DNA of 45,084 nucleotides from contig JACRLJ010000070.1 of assembly GCA_016215105.1 (NCBI GenBank), positions 1 to 45,084 on the forward strand, in the 5' to 3' direction. Positions 26,012 through 34,237 of this stretch are shown here, in pieces. Each line of letters starts with the position of its first letter. The first letter of the stretch is position 1. The notes below the pieces were generated by a model that was given only the letters and a program-made list of their open reading frames with translations, was not told the DNA's origin and did not search any database. This DNA is from Candidatus Hydrogenedentota bacterium. GTDB lineage: Bacteria > Hydrogenedentota > Hydrogenedentia > Hydrogenedentales > SLHB01. The position numbers were made by a program, and so were the translations under genes.

Positions 26012-26917
26012 TTAGCCGTTCCCGCGCATCGTTGCGGCGACAACTCGAATGTGCTCGGGAGACGATCCGCAACACCCGCCGATAAACCGCGCCCCAGCTG
26101 CGAGCAGGGGAGCCACTGAACTCTGGTACAGCTCCGGTCCCGCGTGATAGCGTACTTTTCCGTCAGCCCCAAGCTCCGCTTTCCCAGCGTTGCCCTTAAT
26201 CCAAATCGGCAGTTCCTTACCACAGGCCGCGAATTGCTCCGCGATATTTGCGAATGTCTCAATCCCCGCCCCGCAGTTCGCTCCAACGAAGCTCGCGCCG
26301 CCCGCCTTCGCCAACGCGTACGCCTCCGCCACGCTGGCCCCCATCATCGTGTGATCGTTATTCGCGCCGGCGTCGAATGTGAACGACACCCCAACGGACA
26401 GATCGCACGCCCGCAAACAGCCCCGAAGCGCCGCTTCGGCTTCCACAAGATCGGTCTGGGTTTCCACGACGATGGCGTCCGCGCCACCGTCAGCCAACGC
26501 CGCGGCCTGTTCCGCCGCCATTTCCTCGACTTCTTCCGGGCTGGCTTCGCCCATCATGACCATCTTCCCGCAAGGACCAATCGACGCGAAAACATAAGCC
26601 CGGCTTTGGGCCGCGCGTTTCGATATCTCCGCGCCGGCTTTGGAAAACTCCGCGGCGCGCTCCGCCATTCCGTGCTTCGCCAGGACGAAGCGATTGCTAT
26701 TGAACGTGTTCGTCAGAATGATTTGGGCGCCCGCGTCCACGTACGACTTCGCGACGGAGAAGACTTTCTCCGGTTCGCTGACGTTCCACTCGTCGCACAT
26801 CTGGCCCGGCTGCGCGCCGAGCTTCGCCATTTCCGTGCCCCACGCCCCGTCGGTGCATAGCGGTGGAAGCGCGTTGAGGTTCTTCCGTGTCAGTTTCACA
26901 GTCGAATCGAATCCCAT
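26012..26917 (-). CDS. homocysteine S-methyltransferase family protein
   Basis: 301 residues from ATG 26917 (a GTG four codons upstream is possible). It is the Hcy-binding TIM barrel of the MetH N-terminal module or BhmT type: CTDGAWGTEM at the start, ILTNTFNSNR, then VGANCGAG and GGCCGSSPEHI carrying the three zinc-binding cysteines. It activates a thiol, usually homocysteine, for methyl transfer. It lacks the folate and cobalamin domains of MetH, so the methyl donor must be another protein. Its place between cooC1 and a URO-D/MetE-like gene in the CODH operon suggests AcsCD or another methyl-corrinoid as donor (inference). Confidence 0.85.
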   Translation of the reverse strand: MGFDSTVKLTRKNLNALPPLCTDGAWGTEMAKLGAQPGQMCDEWNVSEPEKVFSVAKSYVDAGAQIILTNTFNSNRFVLAKHGMAERAAEFSKAGAEISKRAAQSRAYVFASIGPCGKMVMMGEASPEEVEEMAAEQAAALADGGADAIVVETQTDLVEAEAALRGCLRACDLSVGVSFTFDAGANNDHTMMGASVAEAYALAKAGGASFVGANCGAGIETFANIAEQFAACGKELPIWIKGNAGKAELGADGKVRYHAGPELYQSSVAPLLAAGARFIGGCCGSSPEHIRVVAATMRGNG

Positions 26918-26973
26918 CGTTCGTCTCACTTTCTTGGTGTCGGTTGCGCAATTGGCCGGGCACGTGCCGCTGC

Positions 26974-27904
26974 CTACGCAAAACCGTGATTCTTCCTCAG
27001 CTGCTGGCTTGTTTGTCCCAAGAGTTCAAATACCCGCTCCGCATCGGCCACTTCCATCGAGCCCGTACCGCAGGACGGCGTCACAAATGACCGCTCGACG
27101 ATCAGGCGCTTATCGATATGAGCCTTCTCGGCCAGATGCTCCGTCAAGCGTTCAAACCGCTCGACGAGGCTGGACACGGATTCGTTGCGGATCGCGGTAC
27201 TGGTCGGCGCCACGCCCCACGCCAGCGCGTTCTTACGTTCGACCAGATGCGTTCTCATTTGTTCGGGATACAACGCCACCGTTTCGCCGAACTGAAACGC
27301 GTCGAAGTTCACGATGTCCACTCCGGCGTCCACCAGGATCGACCACTCCGTGTTCCCGCAGCAATGCACTCCCGCGAGGCCGCCGTCGGTGTGAATAGCC
27401 GCCACAACTTCACCGATCTTCGCGACCACGTCATCCCGCTGCACGGACACATAGGTCGAGCTGCCAAACGCCGAGAGAATCGGCTCGTCAATAAAGCACA
27501 CGACATCGTCGGCGTACTGCTTGAACTTCTGCACCTGCCAGCGGCACTTCATCGCCAGTCCTTTGACCACCGCATCAACGAATTCCTCATTGTAGAATAT
27601 AGATCGCTATCGAACAGTCCCCCGTGTCCTCCCCGGCCATATACCCCTCGTAGAAGGCCGCCAAGTCCTCTGAATAATCGCCGCCTGTGTTGAAATACAT
27701 CCGTGCCTTGGCTTCATCAATGACAACGCGCGGCATTCCTTCCGAATACTGAATCTCCATCTGTTCGTGCAGACCCCGCTTGGAAAGCTGCGGCCAGATC
27801 GGCGCGTCGGGAATCGTGCTAAATATGACGTCCATCGCCCGGGACGGTTCAGCGTACGGCATCGAACCAATGGCCGTCGCAATACACCGCGGTTGAATCT
27901 CCAT
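26974..27904 (-). pseudogene. URO-D/MetE-like methyltransferase barrel, broken by internal deletion
   Basis: The start (ATG 27904, GAGGAG upstream) gives CIATAIGSMPYAEPSRAMD and a YSEGMPRVVID block. The frame stops at TGA 27587 (105 residues). A different frame resumes near 27600 (SIFYNEEFVDAVVKGLAMK) and runs to 26974, with VHCCGNTEWS (an H-x-C zinc-type site) and TPSCGTGSM (the position of the last MetE zinc Cys). The KGxxTGP block that normally lies between is absent from both parts, so a few dozen residues appear deleted as well as the frame changed. The intact protein would be a folate-independent methyl transferase acting on a thiol, in line with its neighbour (inference). Confidence 0.7.
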
Positions 27905-27965
27905 CGAATGTCTCCTCGCTATTCCTGTCAGTTCATTCCCCAATTCGTAATTCTCAATTCGTGAT

Positions 27966-28778
27966 TCATAATTTCCTTGTATTCTCTGCCGCTCCCGAGC
28001 CCGCCAGTTCCTTCACTTTGGCCCAAAGCCCCCGGAACTCCCCCAGCAACTCTGCGTCCGCAATGTCCACCAGCGGCACGCTCTCCCTATCCGCGCGGCG
28101 AATCGTTTCGTTGTACGGAAGAACTCCCAACAACGCCGGTCCAGGAAACGCCGCTTGGAGAAACGCACGATCCTCTGCAGTCGCGATCTTGTTGCCGATG
28201 ACAACCACCCGCTTGACGCCAATTTCGCTGGCCATCTTCTTCACGCTCGCTGCAGTCTCGACGGCCCGGCCACCCGGTTCCACGACCACAACCAACAAAC
28301 TGACGCCCTGCGCCGTCGCACGCCCCAAGTGCTCCAGCCCGGCCTCAAAATCGATGATGACGCAGTCGTCTTTGTACAGCACCACGTCCGTCAGCAACGC
28401 CCGAAGCATAATGCTCTCGGGACACGCACACCCCGTGCCCCCACCTTCAATCGCCCCCAACACCAACAGATGAATTCCGCGAAACTGCGCGGACTCGTTC
28501 TCGGCGATGTCCGACACATCAGGATTCAGTTTGAAGATTTGTCCGTACTGCTTTACCTTCGCGCCGGTCCTCTCTTCGATCAACGCGCGTCGCTGCGACA
28601 GTGGGACAATCGCCTTTCGGTCCTCGGGTGACATGCCCAACGCGGCAGCCAAGTTCGCGTCCGGGTCCGCATCGATCGCGATCACGCGAAGCTCCTCGGC
28701 GGCAAGGTGCGCAAACATCGCAGCCAAAGTGGATTTGCCCACTCCACCCTTACCGCTTATCGCTAGTTTTAGTCCCAA
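27966..28778 (-). CDS. cooC: CooC-type nickel-insertion ATPase (copy 2), first gene of the CODH/ACS operon
   Basis: 270 residues from TTG 28778, which has GGAGG five bases upstream. No ATG fits near the P-loop. Walker A is GKGGVGKST at 9-17, IDADPDANLAAALG follows, and GCACPES contains the CxC metal site. It differs from copy 1 in length and sequence, so it is an old paralogue and not a recent duplicate. One may serve CODH and the other ACS, since AcsF-type relatives activate ACS, but I cannot tell which. It is read from the promoter at 28847-28876. Confidence 0.88.
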   Translation of the reverse strand: MGLKLAISGKGGVGKSTLAAMFAHLAAEELRVIAIDADPDANLAAALGMSPEDRKAIVPLSQRRALIEERTGAKVKQYGQIFKLNPDVSDIAENESAQFRGIHLLVLGAIEGGGTGCACPESIMLRALLTDVVLYKDDCVIIDFEAGLEHLGRATAQGVSLLVVVVEPGGRAVETAASVKKMASEIGVKRVVVIGNKIATAEDRAFLQAAFPGPALLGVLPYNETIRRADRESVPLVDIADAELLGEFRGLWAKVKELAGSGAAENTRKL

Positions 28779-28824
28779 CAGGGCCTCCGTACAACGCACT
28801 TGAGAATCGCCACAACGCAATAAC

Positions 28825-28842
28825 CATCACATCCCATCACAT
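28825..28842 (-). promoter_or_regulatory. putative operator of the CODH/ACS operon
   Basis: CATCACATCCCATCACAT, i.e. two CATCACAT words ten bases (one helical turn) apart, just downstream of the minus-strand -10. The reverse-complement word ATGTGATG also appears twice in front of the divergent GntR gene. A likely site for that regulator (inference). Confidence 0.55.
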
Positions 28843-28846
28843 ACAG

Positions 28847-28876
28847 AGAGTACATCAAGCCGCAGTCACCTGTCAA
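28847..28876 (-). promoter_or_regulatory. putative sigma-70 promoter of the CODH/ACS operon
   Basis: On the minus strand, a consensus TTGACA (28876-28871), an 18-base spacer and a weak -10, TACTCT (28852-28847). It lies about 70 bases upstream of the cooC2 start. Confidence 0.5.
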
Positions 28877-28893
28877 TGGAAATCCAATTATAA

Positions 28894-28915
28894 AATAGCA
28901 TAACTTGGTGCTATT
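28894..28915. promoter_or_regulatory. inverted repeat between the divergent promoters
   Basis: AATAGCA-N8-TGCTATT, a perfect 7-base dyad, in an AT-rich patch between the two -35 elements. Suitable as a site for a dimeric regulator, different in sequence from the TGTGATG operator words. Confidence 0.5.
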
Positions 28916-28942
28916 AAATGAACTGCGTTGTAAGATGGACAA

Positions 28943-28971
28943 TTGACAGCGCCAATTGGATACGGTATACT
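28943..28971 (+). promoter_or_regulatory. strong sigma-70 promoter of the GntR gene
   Basis: TTGACA (28943-28948), a 17-base spacer and TATACT (28966-28971), eleven of twelve positions matching consensus. The expected start of transcription is near 28978, at the edge of the operator repeats. Confidence 0.75.
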
Positions 28972-28978
28972 CGGAGGC

Positions 28979-29010
28979 GTGATGTGATGAAGTCAACGTG
29001 TGATGTGATG
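28979..29010 (+). promoter_or_regulatory. putative operator: two GTGATGTGATG repeats
   Basis: GTGATGTGATG occurs at 28979-28989 and again at 29000-29010, 21 bases (two helical turns) apart, between the -10 and the ATG. A bound regulator would block transcription of its own gene. The same core faces the CODH operon at 28825-28842. Confidence 0.6.
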
Positions 29011-29023
29011 GAACGTTCACCAT

Positions 29024-30064
29024 ATGGAATCGACCCCAGAGACCCACGCCCCGATATATCAACGCCTCTTCGAGCGATTTCGGGAGGACATTACCGCGTT
29101 CCGCCTCCCTCCAGGCGCCCAGATCGATTCGATTACGGAACTCCAATCGAAGTATCGGGTCGGACGCGAAACGGCCAAGCGAGTCCTCGGTATGCTAGCC
29201 GACGAGGGCTATATCGTCCAGTTGCGAGGTAAGGGATCGTTCGTGGCCGACCTACGGCCTCGTCAAAAGGTCTGGGGCCTCATTTTCCCGTTCTACTCCA
29301 TTCAATACGAAGAGCTGATCACCGAAATCACCGGACACGCCACCGCTCACGGACGCACGCTCCAGCATTTCTGCAATTACAACAGTTACGAGGAAGAAAT
29401 CCGGCTGGTCAGCAAGATGCTCCGCGAACGCTATGAGGCGGTCGTGGTCATTCCCACTCTGGATGAGTCCAAGACCTGGAACAGCTTCTATTCGCGCCTC
29501 CCCACCGCCGAGTCGTCTGTAGTGCTGCTGGATCACACGATGATCAGCAGCGATTTTCGATTCGTGGTACAGAGTTACGACCTCGGAGTCACGCGCGCGC
29601 TCCAGTACTTGCTGGAGCAGAAACCCGGCGGTGTCGCGTTTGTCGAGAATGAGCTCTGGGCAGGGCGAAACATGGTGCTCGAACTCATGCGCGGGACCTG
29701 TCTCGAGCATCTGCGGGTGAATCGGCCCGACCCGCCGCCGCTGCTCCTTTCCCGCGCCAGCTTGATCCACGCAGATCTTCTCCGCAGACACGGAATTACG
29801 GGGGTGTTCTGTTGCGACGACACCAGCGCCATCCAGGTAATAGGCCAACTACGCGAACAAGGAATGCCAATCCCGGGCGAGGTAAACGTCGTCAGCTACG
29901 GCAATACCGGTCTGGCGCGCTACTTCAGCCCACCCATCACTTCCGTGGACCCCCACAACCGCGAAATGGCCAGCATCTTGAGTGACCTTCTTACGGGAAA
30001 CAACCGTAAGCCAAGCGAGCGGCAATTCGTCGTACAGCCGGAATTAATAGTCCGCGGCACATAA
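29024..30064 (+). CDS. GntR-type transcriptional regulator with LacI-like sensor domain
   Basis: 346 residues. Residues 1-75 are a GntR winged helix (APIYQRLFERFREDI, LPPGAQIDSITELQSKYRVGRETAKRVLGMLADEGYIVQLRGKGSFV). From about 85 a periplasmic-binding-protein-like sensor of the LacI/GalR type follows (WGLIFPF, VSYGNTGLARYFSPPITSVD), so it should respond to a small ligand, perhaps a sugar. It is transcribed divergently from the CODH/ACS operon and convergently to the sugar operon. The promoter at 28943 and repeats at 28979 indicate autoregulation. The effector is unknown. Confidence 0.85.
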   Translation: MESTPETHAPIYQRLFERFREDITAFRLPPGAQIDSITELQSKYRVGRETAKRVLGMLADEGYIVQLRGKGSFVADLRPRQKVWGLIFPFYSIQYEELITEITGHATAHGRTLQHFCNYNSYEEEIRLVSKMLRERYEAVVVIPTLDESKTWNSFYSRLPTAESSVVLLDHTMISSDFRFVVQSYDLGVTRALQYLLEQKPGGVAFVENELWAGRNMVLELMRGTCLEHLRVNRPDPPPLLLSRASLIHADLLRRHGITGVFCCDDTSAIQVIGQLREQGMPIPGEVNVVSYGNTGLARYFSPPITSVDPHNREMASILSDLLTGNNRKPSERQFVVQPELIVRGT

Positions 30065-30146
30065 CGCTAACGGGAGATACGTGAAGCACGCGACTTCGAA
30101 TGGGTATTAAATATACAATATATATCACGTATACTATTAGCTTGTA

Positions 30147-30161
30147 TGAATGGACCATTCA
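30147..30161. terminator. palindrome between convergent genes
   Basis: TGAATGG-A-CCATTCA, a perfect 7-base dyad overlapping the stop of the FGGY kinase, beside an AT-rich run with TATA-type words at 30105-30140. It could be a termination or protein-binding site. No T-tract follows. Confidence 0.35.
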
Positions 30162-31673
30162 ACAACAAGTCGCGAGAGCCTTCAGGTAGCTCCTCATCGT
30201 GGGCCACATGGTTTGATATAAAGCGAAACGGCTGTTGTATTTAGAACGCTGGCCGCTCTGGGGTTCGAAGGCGCGATCCAGCCGAACGACCGCTTCCGCG
30301 CCTTGCTGGTGGGTTCGATACACTCCTACGCCAACCCCGGCCAGGATGGCCGCGCCGAGGGCTCCGGCTTCAGTCTGCTTCGGGCGAATGTGCGGTTTAC
30401 CAAACACGTCGGCGCTGAGTTGTACCCAGGCGTCGGATTTACTGCCTCCCCCGACTACTCGGAACGAGTCAATCTTGATTCCGGCGCCGGGCAGAGTTTC
30501 GACACACTCACGCAAGTAGAACGCCGCCCCTTCGAGAATCGCTTTCGCGATTTCACCCCGAGTTGTATCTAGCCTCAGCCCGGCGATCACCCCGCGAGAT
30601 TCAGTTATGAACTCTGGGGGTCCGGTTGCGGCGAAATGGGGTAACACCATGACGGAACTGGGCCCCTCGGGCATTTCCGACAGCAGTTTGGAGTAGATGT
30701 CGCTACCTTCCGAGAGTGCGGCTTCTCGCTCCACGCGGGCGAAGGTGTCGCGGTACCACTTCAGCAGGCTGCCCCCTTGGTTGTAAATGAATGACACAAA
30801 CAGCCCTGGAACAGAGTGGTGTTCGGTATTGAGGCCGCGCGGCAGCATTAGCGCAGGCGCCGGCGACTGGCGGTACACGGGCGCGATACACAAGTAGGTG
30901 CCCATCCCCAGCATGGCCTGGCCTTCCTCAGTCGCGCCGCAACCTAGCGCGTTGGCGCACTGGTCATGTGCGCCGGCGGCGATAAGCACTTTGGAGGGCA
31001 AACCGAGTTCCTGTGCGACATGCGGGTCAACCCGTCCGACAACCGTTCCGGATGGAACGGGCTTTGGCAGCTTGTCTGCGTCAAGGCCCGCAGCTTGCAG
31101 CAATTCGGCGGACCACGTCGCCTGATGAATGTCGAAAAGCAGGGTGCGGTTGGCCAGCGAATAATCCACCGCGGCCTCTCCGCCCAACATGAACGAAACA
31201 AATCCCGACCAATGCAGGAACTTATACGTCTTGGCGTACACCTCCGGGCAGTGGTCCCGCATCCACAGCAGTTTGGTTAAGGTGTAGTGGTTACCGAGAG
31301 TATTGCCGTTGACCGCGTATAGCCGCTCGGGCTTTAGCGCGCCTCCCAACGCCTCCAAGTATTCCGAACCGCGGATGTCTTCCATCAAGATCGATGGGCC
31401 GAGAATGCGGCGATCTTCGGTCACAGGGATGACCGCTTCGCCCATGGACGAAACGGACAGGGCCTTGATGGGGTCGTCTCTTGTTTCGCGAGCAACGATT
31501 CCTATGGTCTTCTTAACGGTTTCCCAAATCGCATTCGCGTCCAATTCCGCCCAGCCCGGGCGTGGACGGATCACGTCGTATTCGCGGTACGCGGACGCAA
31601 TCACTTGGCCGGTCTCCGAAAAAGAGATAACTTTGCAGCCGGAGGTGCCAACGTCTATCCCCAGCAGGCTCAT
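30159..31673 (-). CDS. FGGY-family carbohydrate kinase (xylulokinase-like)
   Basis: 504 residues, family length. LLGIDVGTSGCKVISF is the first ATP-binding phosphate loop and GAHDQCANALG contains the catalytic Asp of FGGY kinases. RVVGGGSKSDAWVQLSADVFGKP is the second adenosine motif. Xylulokinases look most similar, but FGGY specificity cannot be read reliably from sequence. It is the last gene of an isomerase-aldolase-kinase operon and overlaps the aldolase stop by four bases, so it would phosphorylate the ketose made by the isomerase. Confidence 0.87.
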   Translation of the reverse strand: MSLLGIDVGTSGCKVISFSETGQVIASAYREYDVIRPRPGWAELDANAIWETVKKTIGIVARETRDDPIKALSVSSMGEAVIPVTEDRRILGPSILMEDIRGSEYLEALGGALKPERLYAVNGNTLGNHYTLTKLLWMRDHCPEVYAKTYKFLHWSGFVSFMLGGEAAVDYSLANRTLLFDIHQATWSAELLQAAGLDADKLPKPVPSGTVVGRVDPHVAQELGLPSKVLIAAGAHDQCANALGCGATEEGQAMLGMGTYLCIAPVYRQSPAPALMLPRGLNTEHHSVPGLFVSFIYNQGGSLLKWYRDTFARVEREAALSEGSDIYSKLLSEMPEGPSSVMVLPHFAATGPPEFITESRGVIAGLRLDTTRGEIAKAILEGAAFYLRECVETLPGAGIKIDSFRVVGGGSKSDAWVQLSADVFGKPHIRPKQTEAGALGAAILAGVGVGVYRTHQQGAEAVVRLDRAFEPQSGQRSKYNSRFALYQTMWPTMRSYLKALATCC

Positions 31674-32593
31674 GCGGCGGCCACCGCCGAACAGATCCGG
31701 CCGCGTGTTCCGGACAGTTCAATGTAGGACTCCAAGTATCCCATCGTGCGCTCGTACACGGCCTCCTGGGCCTTGCGCACATCTCCGGTCTCTTTCAGAG
31801 TCACCTCGTAGGGCTGGCGAATCTCCGTCGCCACGTTGACTTTGGCAATACCGCAGGCTATCGCGCCCAGCAGATATTCTTTCTTTATACCGGTGCCCCC
31901 GTGCAACACCAGAGGCAGCCCCGTCGCGTCGGCAAGCCGCCCGAGGTGGTCGAGGTCGAGGCGCGCTTCGTCCTTCTTCCTGTCTTTGAACGCCGCCGAA
32001 ATCGCGCCGTGAATGTTCCCCGCCGCTACGGAAAGCCAGTCGCAAGCGGACTCGCGCGCAAAGCGCTCCGCCTCATCTACGCGCGTGAATCCCTTGCCCG
32101 CTGCGAACAACTCCTCGTACGGAGGTAAGGGGCCGGACTCGTGGCCAAGAATAGCCCCCAGTTCGGCCTCGCACGGAATGCCGGCCGCGTGGGCGGCGTC
32201 GGCCACCGCGCGCGTGGCCGCGATGTTTTCGTCCAGAGGCAATCGCGAACCATCCACCATCACGGAATCGTAGCCGAGCGCGATTGCGGATTGAATGACT
32301 TCCAGATAATCCACGAGAAGCCCATCTTCGTCAATGACGGGCACGTGGTCGAGATGCAAGCGCACGTGTTTCGGATTCGCGTAGCGCCGGTATTCCGACA
32401 ACGCCTCCGCCAATCCCCGCGCCTCGAACTTGATCCACTCCAAGCGCGCCACTTCCAAGAACGCCACCGCGTCCGAGTCCACTACCGCCCGGATGATCGG
32501 CTCGGCCATCGGCAGGTATGGCACGTTAAACGCCGGAACGGCCAGGCCTGCTTTTCGCGCGGCGCGGACGAGTTCAGCGCTCGATGCCGGCAT
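31670..32593 (-). CDS. class II (zinc) ketose-bisphosphate aldolase
   Basis: 307 residues of the fructose/tagatose-bisphosphate aldolase family. LHLDHV gives the zinc His and catalytic Asp, SVMVDGS and EAELG the loop and metal Glu, GNIHG and LVLHGGTG further zinc/phosphate residues, and KVNVATE the phosphate-binding end. It cleaves a phosphorylated ketose into two trioses or a triose and an aldehyde. It lies between the isomerase (20-base overlap) and the kinase. Substrate unknown. Confidence 0.88.
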   Translation of the reverse strand: MPASSAELVRAARKAGLAVPAFNVPYLPMAEPIIRAVVDSDAVAFLEVARLEWIKFEARGLAEALSEYRRYANPKHVRLHLDHVPVIDEDGLLVDYLEVIQSAIALGYDSVMVDGSRLPLDENIAATRAVADAAHAAGIPCEAELGAILGHESGPLPPYEELFAAGKGFTRVDEAERFARESACDWLSVAAGNIHGAISAAFKDRKKDEARLDLDHLGRLADATGLPLVLHGGTGIKKEYLLGAIACGIAKVNVATEIRQPYEVTLKETGDVRKAQEAVYERTMGYLESYIELSGTRGRICSAVAAA

Positions 32594-34016
32594 ACTTTCC
32601 CCCTTGCGGCATCGCCACCTCGAAATCCAAGTAATGGTTGAGGGCTTCTGCCAGCGCCGCTGTGTGCGACCCAGGAGTAATGTTCACGTGATGACGATGT
32701 CCGACCCGCCCAACGTGCAGAAACACGTCTTGCAGGTTGTCGATCGCGGCAACCCCCGCGACTCCGAAAAAGCGCTCGTCTATGGGGTCGCTCGTGATCT
32801 CTCCCTCGCCAAAATAGAACCTGAGCTTGCCCGCGTCCGTGAGCATGTTGCCGAACGTGAACGCGACCGGCGCGATACGGCCGACATTGGGACCATAGGA
32901 GCGCCCAGGTCCAAGCGTGGTGGCAAGGATCGAATGGTCCACGACGCGGCCCTTCTCCGTCATCATTGACGGCGGCACCGGTCCGCAGTGAAACAGGATG
33001 CACTTGTTGTCGTCGTCACCGTAGTTGTTGTTCCAATCCAGACACGCGGTGGGGCCGTTCGACGCCAGACCGAGCGCGTGCATCGCCACGGCGCTGCCAA
33101 CATCCACCTCACACGCGGAATGCAATCCGCGATCGTTAAGTTCACCCATTACCAAACAGGGCGAAATGCCGAGCAGCTCCTGCAACTCAATCCAGCAGCG
33201 CACCGCAATGGCGTTTAGCTTGTACTGGTCGACAACTTCGTCGATAACGACCCCGAGCTTGGCGATGTTCTGAAACGCCGCTTCGGGAACGCCCTCCCAC
33301 CTCGTCAGGCCCCGAAGTTTGTCCGCCTTGGCCTTGTACGCTTTCGCGGCGGTGTCAATCGCCAGCGTGCGCGCAATGATGCTCGACATGTCCAAGGTCT
33401 CGACCGTAATGCCGTGCTTCTGCAAGGCAAGTTCGTCAATGCGCACCGTCTTGAACGGCGTCGTCCGCGCGCCCAAGGCCCCCAGCACGAAATTCCGCAT
33501 GCCATTCACGACGCGGCACACTTTGTCGAAGAACTCGATGTTCTCGCGGAAACGCGGACTCGTCGGGCTCACCGTGTGGGGCTTCTGTACCGTAAACCGG
33601 ATTCCGTACTGGCAGAACACGTCCATGATTGAGAACTTGCCGCAGAACGAGTCGCGGCGTGATTCCGGCCCCAATTCATTCGGATCGTCCGGATACGCCT
33701 GGATAAAGATCGGCACGCCGGCTTCCCTAAGCGCCGTGACCGCCCCCGTTTCGTCGCCGAAGTTGGGCAACGACAAAATGATTCCGCCGAACTTCCCCCG
33801 GTTCTCGCGCAGCCATTGGGCGTACTTCTCCCCCTCTTCCGGCGTTTCGACGGAACCATAGCGGGTCGCGTCGGCGGGCATCATCAACGAGTCGTAACCC
33901 ATCGCTTTCAACGCGCGCGGCAATTCCTCGCGTGCCCCACTCATGTGGGACGCCGGGAAGAATCCCCGGTTGCCAAAATACAGCGCAAACGTGGTCTTGC
34001 CGTTATCGGCCTTCAT
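32574..34016 (-). CDS. L-fucose/L-arabinose isomerase family protein
   Basis: 480 residues from ATG 34016, with GGGAGG eight bases upstream. The C-terminal half has the metal ligands of the FucI/AraA fold: CEVDVG (Glu and Asp), CLDWN (Asp) and FHCG (His). N-terminal domains are of the Rossmann type. It is divergent from true fucose isomerases (about 590 residues), and likely belongs to the broader family acting on aldoses or their derivatives. First gene of the operon with the aldolase and kinase, so it should convert an aldose to a ketose. Confidence 0.82.
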   Translation of the reverse strand: MKADNGKTTFALYFGNRGFFPASHMSGAREELPRALKAMGYDSLMMPADATRYGSVETPEEGEKYAQWLRENRGKFGGIILSLPNFGDETGAVTALREAGVPIFIQAYPDDPNELGPESRRDSFCGKFSIMDVFCQYGIRFTVQKPHTVSPTSPRFRENIEFFDKVCRVVNGMRNFVLGALGARTTPFKTVRIDELALQKHGITVETLDMSSIIARTLAIDTAAKAYKAKADKLRGLTRWEGVPEAAFQNIAKLGVVIDEVVDQYKLNAIAVRCWIELQELLGISPCLVMGELNDRGLHSACEVDVGSAVAMHALGLASNGPTACLDWNNNYGDDDNKCILFHCGPVPPSMMTEKGRVVDHSILATTLGPGRSYGPNVGRIAPVAFTFGNMLTDAGKLRFYFGEGEITSDPIDERFFGVAGVAAIDNLQDVFLHVGRVGHRHHVNITPGSHTAALAEALNHYLDFEVAMPQGGKYAGIER

Positions 34017-34180
34017 CGTATTACCTCCCTGAAACCGTACCCGCTTTTGCGAGCACACACTGTTTAGCCGGCGCCCGTGACATCGCGGCGACCGCGCACT
34101 CGGTAAAATTCTGGAGCACAGAGTCTACCCCGTTTCACCAACCAGAAGAAACCTCGAGCAAAACCAGCGATGAAGCGAAT

Positions 34181-34205
34181 GGGAGGGCGAATGTCCTCAT
34201 TCGCC
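34181..34205 (+). repeat. GGGAGG-hairpin repeat
   Basis: GGGAGG followed by GGCGAATG-TCCT-CATTCGCC (stem 34186-34205, sharing one G with the GGGAGG), a perfect 8-bp stem with a 4-base loop. It has the same layout as the element at 1335-1360, with a different stem sequence. The loop is complementary to GGGA in the leader. It lies between the epimerase gene and the sugar isomerase. Confidence 0.5.
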
Positions 34206-34237
34206 GGTGATGAGTTCTGGACCCGAACGAGGCGTCC

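Noticed and set aside
28800-28960. Cobalamin riboswitch ahead of the CODH operon
   Set aside because: The leader is too short and no B12-box-like word is visible; the repeats there fit a protein operator better.
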